From: Agapetus fuscipes
Taxonomy: Eukaryota; Arthropoda; Insecta; Trichoptera; Glossosomatidae
Direction of reading: 5' to 3'
DNA length: 64,000 bases
Assembly (NCBI GenBank): GCA_951799405.1
Contig: OX637337.1
Location: 19,094,347 to 19,158,346 of the forward strand
Part shown: piece by piece, positions 1 to 8,927 of the stretch
Numbering within the stretch: position 1 is the first letter of the stretch
Layout: each line of letters starts with the position of its first letter
Notes under the pieces: model-generated
Databases searched by the model: none
What the model saw: only the letters and a program-made list of their open reading frames with translations
Told to the model about the DNA's origin: nothing
Program-made: the position numbers and the translations under genes

Positions 1-103
1 TATTTTGCAAGGAGATTAAAATCGAAGCCTGCAAAAAATAAGGCTTATTCAACATTAACGTATCAACGAAAATTAAAATATTCTTCTGACATAGTTCCTT
101 AAC

Positions 104-272
104 TTATGACTTGGTATGAGGCTGACCACCCATACTGTTATTAAAATGGTTTAATTTACCAAGTAAGCATGCGGCATGTGTAAGCGCTAATTTATACATG
201 TCTATTTATGGGAATGCTTTCAACTTGAATCTTAAATATAAATTTTTGCAACTTAGATTATAAACATACAAG
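104..272 (+). repeat. RTE-1 3' tail copy, internally deleted
   Basis: Begins with the family start 'gacttggtatgaggctgac' and ends with 'gcaacttagattata'. The middle part (the 'cacccctgtttcaggg' block) is missing, so this is an internally deleted copy of the 3' UTR tail seen intact at 41422-41668. Confidence 0.75.
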
Positions 273-417
273 GTTAGATGATCTGCAGCAGTTGGAAATG
301 GGAACAAAATAATCTGATTTAACTGCAGCACAGGTTTATTTAAGACGGATATGCAAGGTTCTTGGCATTTCTTTATTTTATTTATGTACAACAATTTTTT
401 TTTTTTTTTAATTGATT

Positions 418-606
418 TGTGGAAAGGAATGCAATCCACCAACCTATTTTACCTGGCCAGTTGTCTTCATGCGAAAGCAGAAGCTTGTGTGCATGCAACG
501 GCATCTGTTGAACCAGGGTCGAAGTTATCGTCGCGAGATTCGAACCAGCGTTATCCGGTTCCAAATAACCTGTCTTGATCCCCGCGGCTATAACACCGAC
601 AATCCA
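418..606 (-). mobile_element. tRNA-derived SINE, family C
   Basis: On the minus strand a tRNA-like head ('ggtgttatagccgcgggg', then 'ctggttcgaatctcgcg' as the B-box region) is followed by a body containing 'ccctggttcaacagatgcc' and 'gacaactggccaggtaaaat'. The same body is present at 13647-13828 on the plus strand. Short ORFs across it are chance. Confidence 0.7.
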
Positions 607-821
607 GGTTAATACGAGTATAACAGTAAAATAAATTAACACAATACGTTTGCCGAAAAGATTAGAGAACTAGTTACATACATTTTTGAATGCTCAGCGA
701 TTGCTTCAGACTGACATTTCTATTATTGATTGTCATGACTAGTATACATTTGCGAGAAAAAAAAATTAACCACTTTTTGCCAAATGCTTGATAATTATTC
801 TCAAAGGAGGCAAAAGTTTGA

Positions 822-1147
822 CCGGTCCGTAGCTCAGTGGTAACACTGTGAAGTCTAAATGGGAAGGTTGTGGGTTCGAATCCCGGAGAAGCACAAACAA
901 TATACCATTTATATTTTCAAATTTGCTCTTCGCTGGAATGAAAAATTCATAAAACCTTTAAATTGATAATTGGACCGGCCACCAAAGGTCCATCCAGCCT
1001 TACAGCAAATGGGTCTTGCTTGAGTATTGGCGCTTTGTAGCAACGACCAAGCTCGTTCACCTCTTCGGCACCACAAAAAGTATCATAGACCCCTAGAGTC
1101 TCTAGAATCTAGGGAGTCTCCCGCACAGGATTTAAAAAAAAAAAAAA
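822..1147 (+). mobile_element. tRNA-derived SINE, family A (tail type 1)
   Basis: A roughly 72-nt tRNA-like head has a recognisable A box ('tagctcagtggtaac') and B box ('gggttcgaatcccgg'). The body reads 'gcacaaacaatataccatt ... aaggtccatccagcc ... gggtcttgcttgag', and the end is 'agggagtctcccgcacagg' followed by an A-run. Other copies lie at 26783, 9968, 34306 and, reversed, 28005. The attached body and A-tail show it is a SINE rather than a tRNA gene. Confidence 0.85.
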
Positions 1148-1221
1148 TTGAGAAAAAATTGTAACCCTTTCAGACCAATATTTCTAGCTGAAGTCTAGAA
1201 TAATTTTATTTATTGCTACTT

Positions 1222-1476
1222 CTTATATTTCCTTGACTTATAGGTCAGTATGAGGCTGACCACCCATACTGTAAAAAATGGTTCACTTTGCCAAAGTCAC
1301 CCCTGTGTCAGGGAAGGTCGGCAAAAGTTGTAGGGCTTATGTTCATTTGAGTTGTGGATTTTATTTGTAAGTACACATTCAGCATTTGTAACCGCGAACT
1401 ACACGTGTTTGTTTTGTGGGCATGCATTTGATATGAGCTTTAAATGTTAATATATCTTAGCAACTTAGATTATAGA
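1222..1476 (+). repeat. RTE-1 3' tail copy
   Basis: Nearly complete tail unit, from 'ccttgacttataggtcagta' to 'gcaacttagattatagatta'. It is not preceded by RT coding sequence, so this is a strongly 5'-truncated insertion or a SINE-like derivative that uses the LINE 3' end. Confidence 0.8.
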
Positions 1477-1902
1477 TTATTAAAGACTACTTTATACTCT
1501 TAGTAAAAGCCATTTTTTTATACCTACTTAAAGCTTAGCAACACAACTAGCAATTAAAAGTAGCACTTACTAAAAAATAATCAAATCTTTCCACTTTAAC
1601 TCTTTTCATTGAAAATTGATGAAATTGATGAAATATATTTTAAAACTCCTTCAATCTCGTTCAAGAGATTGTTAAGTTCATACCAATCTCTACTTTAACT
1701 ATATCTCACAGTCATAATACTTGGGCAAATATTTAACATAGGTCCAAAACCTTGAAGGCACATTTCGGATGACGAGGGATCGACAGACGCTTCACCCACC
1801 TGGCATTCGCAAGACTCCCAACTTCCTGGCTCACTAATTCCGGCATTATATAATTCAAACATTGGTTTAGGCCTGATCATCGAAAATCGATGAAATGTAC
1901 CA
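1477..1902. other. no gene seen
   Basis: AT-rich sequence with no ORF or repeat that I recognise. Confidence 0.5.
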
Positions 1903-2757
1903 GACCCAGGTGGTTCCACGGCAAATCGGTCACAGACAGCTAACCCATGGGCAAATCGGTCACACGACAGTTCTTCCACACGACTTTTCTATGATGGAAG
2001 TGTACAAACGGTACGGGTATGAGGTTGGGCTTGCGCAACTGTGAACGAAATTTCGGTCACAGAAAACTCGGCTACAGATAACTCTCGTCCACAGACACAT
2101 CGGTCACGGACAATTCTATTGCATGACAGTTTGTGGAAAGACTCTGAACGGTGATTGGAAATCACGGTAAAAGAAGAACAGCGAAGAGGACTGGTACAAC
2201 TCGCAGAAATCAAAGTCGCTGTTTTTTAACATGCCATGTATAAGTCGAAATTTACACACGGCACTACCAAAACTGCTCAGTCGGAGGTCGGTACCACAGA
2301 GAAAAATTTTATATACAAAAGTTACAGACAACACAGAAAACTTCTTCTTCTTCTTTTTAATTTTTATAGCTATGAGAGTTTTATTCTTACTTATATGACA
2401 AACTGTCAGGCAAAAATCAGACGAGTTTGTCTACCCAAATTTTAGGGTCAACTAAATTGGCAACACCAATATATGGTATACAGACAGCTCCATCACTGAA
2501 AACTAAAATTAAAACTACATCAATTTCTAAGATTTTTTTGAGAGCACGATTCCTGTGGTGGAGTTGTTTGCGGACCTTTATTGTATTTTTTTATGTTTTG
2601 TCTGAAAATTTGTGAGGACAGTCTTTTTTGTAAGAAAATTGTCCGTGACCGAAGTGGTTTGTGGCCGAGTTGTCTTAGGCCGATATACCTTTGATCTTTG
2701 GAGTCACGTGACCGAATCGTCCTTGACCGATGTGTCGTTCACACGGACCCAGGCCAG
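1903..2757. mobile_element. fold-back element with short-repeat arms, copy 1
   Basis: The left arm (about 1903-2135) is a run of degenerate motifs such as 'aatcggtcacacgacag', 'ttcgtccaca' and 'cggtcacggacaattc'. The right arm (about 2640-2757) carries the same motifs inverted ('gtgaccgaagtgg', 'cttgaccgatgtgtcg'). The boundaries, 'cccaggtggttccacgg' on the left and 'cgttcacacggacccagg' on the right, match in inverted order those of the second copy at 33588-34132. The AT-rich centre has no transposase. Large imperfect inverted arms made of short repeats resemble Foldback/Galileo-type elements, but the superfamily is not established. Confidence 0.6.
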
Positions 2758-3227
2758 CATGGGGTAAGTATAAATTAACGGTTTTCGTTCGTAGCGATAT
2801 CGTATTCTCGGGGTTTGTTTATTGCATCTTGTTAGAGAATTACGCGTTTTATGAAAGGTTTTAAACATCAAAAAGCGCTTCGGGGCTGTAGAGGCAACAA
2901 AGATCTTCAAAGAAACTATAAAATTTATGGGATAGGGAAACTACAAGGTTGGTTTTGTTAATTTTATGAGAAGCATTCACTCGGTACGGAAATTGTGCAT
3001 TGAAATTGCGTAGACTTAAAATAATTTTACAAAATGTTTTTTTTTTAATGTGTAACTTAAGATTTATTTCTGGATACTGAATTTTTCTAAAAAAATCAGT
3101 TAGCCGTTCATGATTGAGTTTTGGCTTGTCCAACAAAATAAATCAAGGATTAAGTTTACCAAGTAGTTCATTTTTATATTTTCCAGATAAATATATATTT
3201 AGCGCCTAGACCCTCATCTTTTACCAA
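2758..3227. other. no gene seen
   Basis: Unassigned AT-rich sequence. The small minus-strand ORFs here lack recognisable domains. Confidence 0.5.
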
Positions 3228-3520
3228 TAGGGCCTTCTATAATCTATAATCTATAATCTAAGTTGCAAGGATATATTCATTTAAAGCTCTCAGATGTAAG
3301 CCCATAAACCAACAAGTGTAGTTCGCGCTTACAAATGCTGAATGTGTACTTACAAATAAAATCCAAACCTCAAATGAACATAAGCCCCACAACTTTTGCC
3401 GACCTTCCCTGAAACAGGGGTAACATTGGCAAAGTGAACCATTTTTTACAGTATGGGTGGTCAGCCTCATACCAACCTATAAGTCAAGGAATATGAATAA
3501 AAAATTACATTTAAATATAT

Positions 3521-3973
3521 TGTTACGTTTTTCCTGGGTTCTTTTAATTAAAACACAAGTTCAACACAAGTTAGCCATACAGTTTATTTACACAGACTTT
3601 CTTACAATAGATTTATTTTAACAGACTTATTCTAACAGATTTATTTTAACACACTTATTTATTTCGTACAGATTACATTTATTTTACACCATATTGGTCG
3701 CCCTGGCAACTAGATACTCCTCTGTGTGAGTGCTTCGAAGACTGACTCGCTTCAGCCCATTGTCGCCCTTCTTATAGCGGAACCTAGGGGTCATTCCAGC
3801 CTGCCCTAGAAAGTTCCACTACCACAGTTGTATAGACGATTCTGGACATATTTATTTCATGAAGAGTCCATTTCCTACCTACATACACACCTTACAATTA
3901 CAATCGTCTGGGCCAGAACATTCTCTCAAAACACACGTACACCAATAAACATCTACCAGTGTATTTCGTTACA
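3521..3973 (-). repeat. 3' LTR of the Gag-DEK element
   Basis: This is the downstream LTR with respect to the ORF. Its ends are 'tgttacg' and 'cgttaca' on the plus strand. It contains a TATA-like 'ccgctataag' (minus strand, at 3771-3780) and several AATAAA-like signals on the minus strand. Confidence 0.93.
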
Positions 3974-3987
3974 TTATCCCCCCCTTA
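3974..3987 (-). promoter_or_regulatory. polypurine tract
   Basis: The minus strand reads TAAGGGGGGGATAA immediately before the 3' LTR, the expected position for the plus-strand primer. The ORF's stop codon (TAA, 3974-3976) lies inside this tract. Confidence 0.85.
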
Positions 3988-5689
3988 GGCTGTTCCGCCC
4001 CGGAACAGTCTTTTCTTTAAGAAGGTACGGGCAGTTTGACCCACAGTTGCATCTAGTGGTCAGGAAAAATGACGTTCCACGGAATTTTCCCCTTAGGGTT
4101 TTGCCCGTCATTGCTGGCTGGTGTGGGGGGGGGTGCTTTCCTCTTGGCGGCCGGCATGGGCACCTTTCCTTGGTTGGGGGCGCCGCCTTGCGTCCCCGGT
4201 CGGCCACCGCTCCTCGGCTCCGCTTGCTCGCCGGCTCCTGCGTCAAAGGATCAGAATCCTTGGTCGTCGGAGCCGCTCTCCTGCTCGGAAACGGAGTTCT
4301 CACTCTCGGTCTCGTCATCTGACTCGCTGGGTTGCTTCCTGCCGCGCCATGCTTGGGTCGTCCCTTCTGCTTGCTCTGCTTGGCTGAGCCCCTGCGGGCG
4401 GGGGCGCGGCGCCTGCGGGAGGGAGCGCCCCCCTCCCCCACTGACGGGTCAAAGTCAGAGTCCGCCTCCTGTCCGGAGCCACTCGGGTTGAACGAGCCAT
4501 CTGAATCCCCTAATTCATCCCTGCTGACTTTGGGTCCCCGCACTTTGGTTTCCGGATCTGTTTCATACTCCTCGTTAGAGTAATCTCTCTTGACAATAGC
4601 AGCAGCGGACCTTCTGGGCCTGCCTCCCGTGGCCTCGCCGCGGTCAGTCACCGGCCTCTCCTTCATCAGCCCCCTGGCGTGCGAGGAGGCCTGCTTTGGC
4701 AGCAACAGGAAGCCCACCACCCTGCTGGCCAGCTCCGTGGGCGCGCCCCTCTTGTCCAAGCCTAGCTTCTCGCACAGCGTCCGCAGCTGCTTGGGCTCCA
4801 GCTTCTGCACCTCCTCCAGCTTGGCCTTGTGCTCAGGCGTGTCCTTCTCAAACTCGTAGCCCTTGAACTTCTTTTTGTTGCGCTTGATCTTGATGAGGTT
4901 CGTGCGGCACAATTGATTGTACAGGAACTTGAGGTCCTCCATCTTGAACCTGGAGATGGCCACCTCCACGTCGGGGATGTGGTCGATGGGGATGCCCCGG
5001 CCCGCGGGCACGGGCACCGGCGGCTCCACGGCCTTCTTCTTCTTGGGCGCCTCCTCCACGGCCTCCTCCGCCTTCTTCTTGGGCGCGGGCTTCTTCTTCA
5101 CACTGTTGGCCTTCTTGGCCTTCTTCTTGTCCTTGGCGTCCTCATCCTCCTCCTTGGCGTCCGTCTCCTCCTTTGCATCCTTGTCAGCCTTCACCTCGGC
5201 CGAGTCACTCTTGCCGTTTTCAGCCGACTTGACATCATCTTTTTTATCTTTGCTGTCAGCTGCGTCCTCAGCCTTGAGCTGGCCGTTGTTTTTGGCCTTC
5301 AGGTCTCCCTTCCCCAACTTCTGAGACGACTCATCCTCAGTTGACATATCGGCCTTTTTGTCATCCTGATTATCACTTAATTTTACACTATCAGTGTCCA
5401 CCGACATTCTTAAGGCTAGGTTTTTAGCCCTCTCCTCCTTCCAACCAGCTAGGTCTTCCCTCAAGCTCTTGAAGTTGGCAGCCATCTTTGTTTTAAACTC
5501 TTCCACGGCTCGCTCGCGGTCCCCTCCAGACGCCATGACAAAATATGCCGGGTCTTCGCCTGACTGTTCCAAGGCCTCCATGAGGCGTGCTTGTAAGGCC
5601 GCCTTCCCTCCTGAGGTCTCCAGGTCCCTCTCCAGAAGCTCATTCTTAAGCTCATAGGCTTTGAGGTCCTTGATGTTCACCTTAGCCAT
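3974..5689 (-). CDS. Gag-like SAP domain fused in frame to a DEK-like chromatin protein
   Basis: This 571-residue ORF is the only gene of the LTR element. Residues about 8-42 form a SAP-type helix-extended-helix segment (DLKAYELKNELLERDLETSG), a type of N-terminus I associate with some invertebrate retroelement Gag proteins. Residues about 60-95 are a charged helical segment. From Met115 (MSTEDESS) the protein is Lys/Glu/Asp-rich and low-complexity up to about 230. Residues about 228-335 then resemble the DEK core and pseudo-SAP/SAP region: 'GRGIPIDHIPD', 'FKGYEFEK', 'LEEVQKLEPKQLRTLCEKLG' and 'ELASRVVGFLLLPK' line up with the order of landmarks in animal DEK proteins. DEK is a DNA-binding chromatin factor and histone chaperone. 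Next come 'RPRRSAAAIVKRDYSNEEY', acidic repeats and Arg/Lys-rich stretches. The last 45 residues or so (from Met527) are unlike DEK and probably come from the element's own 3' region. The DEK part has no introns and is much more GC-rich than its surroundings, as expected for a captured mRNA. Expression and function are unknown. Confidence 0.85.
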   Translation of the reverse strand: MAKVNIKDLKAYELKNELLERDLETSGGKAALQARLMEALEQSGEDPAYFVMASGGDRERAVEEFKTKMAANFKSLREDLAGWKEERAKNLALRMSVDTDSVKLSDNQDDKKADMSTEDESSQKLGKGDLKAKNNGQLKAEDAADSKDKKDDVKSAENGKSDSAEVKADKDAKEETDAKEEDEDAKDKKKAKKANSVKKKPAPKKKAEEAVEEAPKKKKAVEPPVPVPAGRGIPIDHIPDVEVAISRFKMEDLKFLYNQLCRTNLIKIKRNKKKFKGYEFEKDTPEHKAKLEEVQKLEPKQLRTLCEKLGLDKRGAPTELASRVVGFLLLPKQASSHARGLMKERPVTDRGEATGGRPRRSAAAIVKRDYSNEEYETDPETKVRGPKVSRDELGDSDGSFNPSGSGQEADSDFDPSVGEGGAPSRRRRAPARRGSAKQSKQKGRPKHGAAGSNPASQMTRPRVRTPFPSRRAAPTTKDSDPLTQEPASKRSRGAVADRGRKAAPPTKERCPCRPPRGKHPPPHQPAMTGKTLRGKFRGTSFFLTTRCNCGSNCPYLLKEKTVPGRNSLRGG

Positions 5690-6035
5690 TTTTTATTTTA
5701 ACAAAAATTTAAATTTACTTCAAAATAATTTACTTCAAAACAAATTATTTTACAAAAAAAATATTTTTAAATTTCAAATAATGATATTAGATAATGATTA
5801 TTTACTTTGCTTCGTCAGATCGGCTAGCTTTACTAACACTAGCACAATATTATTAACACGTTATCTATGCACACTTCAATCAAATTTTTAGCGGGTAACC
5901 ACACGATCGTTTTTAATTCAAGTTTAATCAGTTTTATTTAAAACTTTTTTTTTTTTTATTCATTAGTTTTTATTATGTTGTCCAGAAATATTTTTCAATA
6001 GTCTTAAGCACAGATTTTTTTGGTACTTGGTTTTA
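5690..6035 (-). other. 5' leader of the Gag-DEK element
   Basis: AT-rich sequence between the primer-binding site and the ATG at 5689. It would contain any packaging signal. No conserved structure is evident by eye. Confidence 0.7.
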
Positions 6036-6053
6036 AATCTCACACCGACACCA
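6036..6053 (-). promoter_or_regulatory. primer-binding site
   Basis: The minus strand, one base after the 5' LTR, reads TGGTGTCGGTGTGAGATT, complementary to a tRNA 3' end terminating GACACCA. The GACACCA end resembles leucine-type tRNAs, but the primer tRNA is not identified. Confidence 0.75.
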
Positions 6054-6054
6054 T

Positions 6055-6507
6055 TGTTACGTTTTTCCTGGGTTCTTTTAATTAAAACACAAGTTCAACA
6101 CAAGTTAGCCATACAGTTTATTTACACAGACTTTCTTACAATAGATTTATTTTAACAGACTTATTCTAACAGATTTATTTTAACACACTTATTTATTTCG
6201 TACAGATTACATTTATTTTACACCATATTGGTCGCCCTGGCAACTAGATACTCCTCTGTGTGAGTGCTTCGAAGACTGACTCGCTTCAGCCCATTGTCGC
6301 CCTTCTTATAGCGGAACCTAGGGGTCATTCCAGCCTGCCCTAGAAAGTTCCACTACCACAGTTGTATAGACGATTCTGGACATATTTATTTCATGAAGAG
6401 TCCATTTCCTACCTACATACACACCTTACAATTACAATCGTCTGGGCCAGAACATTCTCTCAAAACACACGTACACCAATAAACATCTACCAGTGTATTT
6501 CGTTACA
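6055..6507 (-). repeat. 5' LTR of the Gag-DEK element
   Basis: Same sequence as 3521-3973 along its whole length as far as can be compared by eye. It holds the TATA-like motif at 6305-6314 that would drive the ORF. Confidence 0.93.
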
Positions 6508-6597
6508 ATATAAAAGAACAAAACCTTACAAAGAAATCTATACAAAAAAAGTCAGAAATTTCCTATGCAAAAAATGTAGCAAATTAATACACCAACA

Positions 6598-8400
6598 TTA
6601 GAAATCACCATTGCAGATTAGCCGCCACTTCTTCCTGTCCTTGCACACTTCTTTCATTTCATCCAGAGTCATAACCTTTTTCATGCAAGTCCTCCTTTTA
6701 TTATGACTCTGGATATCCCATTCATTCGCTATTTCAGAAATTTGATCCATCCATACTTTTCTCGGTCTTCCTTTACCACGACATCCATCTATTTTAGCAA
6801 CATATACTTTCTTCGTCAATCTTTCATCACTCATTCTCTCCATATGCCCGAACCATCTTAACATACTTCTTTTAATCTTCACTTTCACACTTTCCCTTAC
6901 ACCACATTCTTCTCTTACAAAATCATTCCTCACTCTGTCACTTCGTTTTTTCCCAATCATACTTCTTAGATAGTCCATTTCTACTGTATGGACTTTACTA
7001 ATTTCCCTTTCACTCACCGTCCAGGCTTCACTTCCATACATCAAGGTTGGCACTAGTATACCACCGTGCACCGCCAATCTAACATTTTTTGAGAGATTCT
7101 GGTTCCTGGCGATGCTAGCGGTAGCACCCAGTACGCACCTGCCTTTCATTATTCTTCTTTCAAATTCACCGGTCATTCTTCCATCTTTTTCAAACTTACT
7201 TCCCAGGTATACAAACTCATTTACGACATCAACAATCATTCCATTAATTTTAAATTCATAATTCATACTTTCATCATCTCTTTCAAAAATCAATACTTTC
7301 GTCTTACTTGCATTCAACTTCAAATGGTTACCTTTCAAAGCTTCATTCAATCTAGAGAGCATTGTTTGCAATTCTATTGCTGAATCAGATACAAGAACTG
7401 CATCATCTGCATACAGTAGAACACTCACTTTGCTCTCTCCTATCATCAATCCACAATCATTAAGTCGAGCATCTCTGACACACTTGTCCATGACTATGTT
7501 AAATAGCCATGGACTCATCACACATCCTTGCCTCACACCCTTATAAACTTCAAACCACTCACTATACTCACCATCAATACGGACACATGCCTTACTATTT
7601 TCATAGTTTGCATGCACCGCACCTAGGAGAGCCCCATTCACTCCGTATGCTTTCAAAACATCCCATAACATACCTCTGTCAACTGAGTCAAAAGCCTTTT
7701 CCAGATCTACAAAGGCCGTGAACAGCTTCCGCCTCACCGACAATTGTTTTTCAACAAGTTGTCGTAGAGTAAAAATCTGATCAACACAGCCTCTACCGGC
7801 CATAAAGCCGGACTGTACATCGGAAATCCTTTCACTAGTAGTCAGAATCACATTTTTTATAATCACCTTACAGAAGACTTTTCCTGGTATACTGAGTAGA
7901 CTGATTGGTCTGAAGTTCTGACAGTCTTTTTTGTCCCCTTTACCTTTGTAAATGGGAACAATGACTGCCTTCCTCCAATCCATCGGTACTACTCCTGCAT
8001 TCACACAGAGCTTACATAATTCGTACATCCAATCTATCACACATTCACCTCCTGCTTTCAACATTTCACCATTTATACCATCAAACCCAGCAGACTTCCC
8101 ATTCTTCAGACGTGAAATAGACACTTTCATTTCTTCTTTCATAATATTCAATTCATTCGCTTCATCTATCTGTTCATAAATTCTTCTTTCACCCTGACCA
8201 AAAATTTCTTGAAAATAGTTCTTCCATCTCTTGCATACTTCTTCATTCTCCCATACCATCTCACCGGCAGCACTTTTGACTCCCGGAGTGGTCAATGCAG
8301 AAGATTTATTTCTATCCGCATTGATCCACCTCCAAAATTCCTTCTTACTGTCGGTGAAACTTTTGTTAATCCTTTCATCAATCTTTCTTTGTTCATTCAT
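6598..8400 (-). CDS. reverse transcriptase of the RTE-1 LINE
   Basis: A 600-residue ORF without internal stops. RT landmarks appear in order: KNGKSAGFDGINGEMLK (about 99-115), VPIYKGKGD (about 148-156), RPISLLSIPGK (about 164-174), SGFMAGRGCVDQIF (about 197-210), FVDLEKAFDSVD with the first catalytic Asp (about 230-241), GVRQGCVMSPWLF (about 288-300), the catalytic YADD (330-333) and FVYLGSKF. The C-terminus (RWFGHMERM, GRPRKVWMDQ, MKEVCKDRKKWR) is the hallmark of this family and recurs in fragments at 41024, 61446 and 36080. The N-terminal endonuclease is absent, so this copy is 5'-truncated. The open RT frame suggests recent activity of the family. Clade assignment to RTE or a close relative is by motif resemblance. 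Confidence 0.9.
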   Translation of the reverse strand: MNEQRKIDERINKSFTDSKKEFWRWINADRNKSSALTTPGVKSAAGEMVWENEEVCKRWKNYFQEIFGQGERRIYEQIDEANELNIMKEEMKVSISRLKNGKSAGFDGINGEMLKAGGECVIDWMYELCKLCVNAGVVPMDWRKAVIVPIYKGKGDKKDCQNFRPISLLSIPGKVFCKVIIKNVILTTSERISDVQSGFMAGRGCVDQIFTLRQLVEKQLSVRRKLFTAFVDLEKAFDSVDRGMLWDVLKAYGVNGALLGAVHANYENSKACVRIDGEYSEWFEVYKGVRQGCVMSPWLFNIVMDKCVRDARLNDCGLMIGESKVSVLLYADDAVLVSDSAIELQTMLSRLNEALKGNHLKLNASKTKVLIFERDDESMNYEFKINGMIVDVVNEFVYLGSKFEKDGRMTGEFERRIMKGRCVLGATASIARNQNLSKNVRLAVHGGILVPTLMYGSEAWTVSEREISKVHTVEMDYLRSMIGKKRSDRVRNDFVREECGVRESVKVKIKRSMLRWFGHMERMSDERLTKKVYVAKIDGCRGKGRPRKVWMDQISEIANEWDIQSHNKRRTCMKKVMTLDEMKEVCKDRKKWRLICNGDF

Positions 8401-8490
8401 CTTGCTTTCATAATTTATAAAACCTTCACAATAAAACCAAAAATCGGCCTTAAACCTATTTTTTTGACGAGGAAATGGACTTAATTTTTT

Positions 8491-8699
8491 TCAAGCCTTT
8501 TTATGAAAAAATGGGATAAGAGTCATGGAAATCTTGGAAATACTAATGATTTTCAAATTGTATTAAACCAAGATTTTGCTAACCTAAATACAAAATACAC
8601 CTTAAAAGTAGAAGCATAGTTTGATGAAGCTTGAAGCATTTTGAGGGTAACTATATTTTCCACTTTAGCCCATTATTTTCTCTAAGTATATACCTTTTA
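8491..8699. other. no gene seen
   Basis: AT-rich flank between the truncated end of the LINE and a family D MITE. Confidence 0.4.
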
Positions 8700-8816
8700 G
8701 TCTAATCTTAACAACAGTTTTTTTTTTCAAGTATGAAAACTAAAACAACGTCTCTAGTGAGTGTTTTGGTTGCAATATTTTTTTGATAAAGCGCTATGGT
8801 TGAGTTTAAACGAAAT
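8700..8816. mobile_element. short palindromic MITE, family D
   Basis: Contains 'actaaaacaacgtctctag', 'tgagtgttttggttgcaat' and ends 'gcgctatggttgagttt'. The arms 'aactcaaccatagcg' and 'cgctatggttgagtt' are inverted between copies. Related copies are at 8928, 27405, 28612, 49050 and 57345. Confidence 0.6.
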
Positions 8817-8927
8817 TTTAATACTTTGGGTACTGTAGGAGATAGTTAGGGTTTTGTAGGGCCCTCATAGTAATGAGGAAGAGTAATAGTATTTGTACTC
8901 CAAGTACAAAACATAACGTTGCAACTC

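Larger units (their letters stand above)
3517..6511 (-). mobile_element. non-autonomous LTR retroelement carrying a Gag-DEK fusion ORF
   Basis: Two 453-bp direct repeats (3521-3973 and 6055-6507) appear identical by eye, start with TG and end with CA. They are bracketed by the 4-bp duplication ATAT (3517-3520 and 6508-6511). On the coding strand the order is 5' LTR, primer-binding site, leader, one 571-codon ORF, polypurine tract, 3' LTR. The internal region is only 2,081 bp and contains no protease, reverse transcriptase, RNase H or integrase, so movement would need a helper element. The 4-bp duplication and TG...CA ends fit a Ty3/Gypsy-type relative. LTRs that look identical imply a recent insertion. 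Confidence 0.93.
3228..8490 (-). mobile_element. RTE-like LINE (RTE-1), 5'-truncated, interrupted by an LTR element
   Basis: Read on the minus strand, the LINE comprises the open RT ORF (8400-6598), the proximal 3' UTR (6597-6512), the inserted LTR element with its ATAT duplication (3517-6511), and the distal 3' UTR tail (3520-3228) ending in ATTATAG-type repeats. Continuity is supported by the independent copy at 41024-41668, where the same RT C-terminus, proximal UTR and distal tail run on without interruption. The endonuclease half is missing: the frame closes near 8491, and no endonuclease motif is seen upstream. Confidence 0.85.

Noticed and set aside
823..893. Functional tRNA gene
   Set aside because: The tRNA-like head is attached to a repeated SINE body with an A-tail and occurs in several copies. 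The anticodon arm is not well formed.
3828..5657. Plus-strand ORFs of up to 171 codons opposite the Gag-DEK ORF
   Set aside because: They are antisense shadows of the GC-rich minus-strand ORF. Their leucine/serine-rich composition mirrors its lysine/glutamate codons.
3521..6507. Gene flanked by a chance segmental duplication
   Set aside because: TG...CA ends, ATAT target duplication, polypurine tract and primer-binding site identify the repeats as LTRs.
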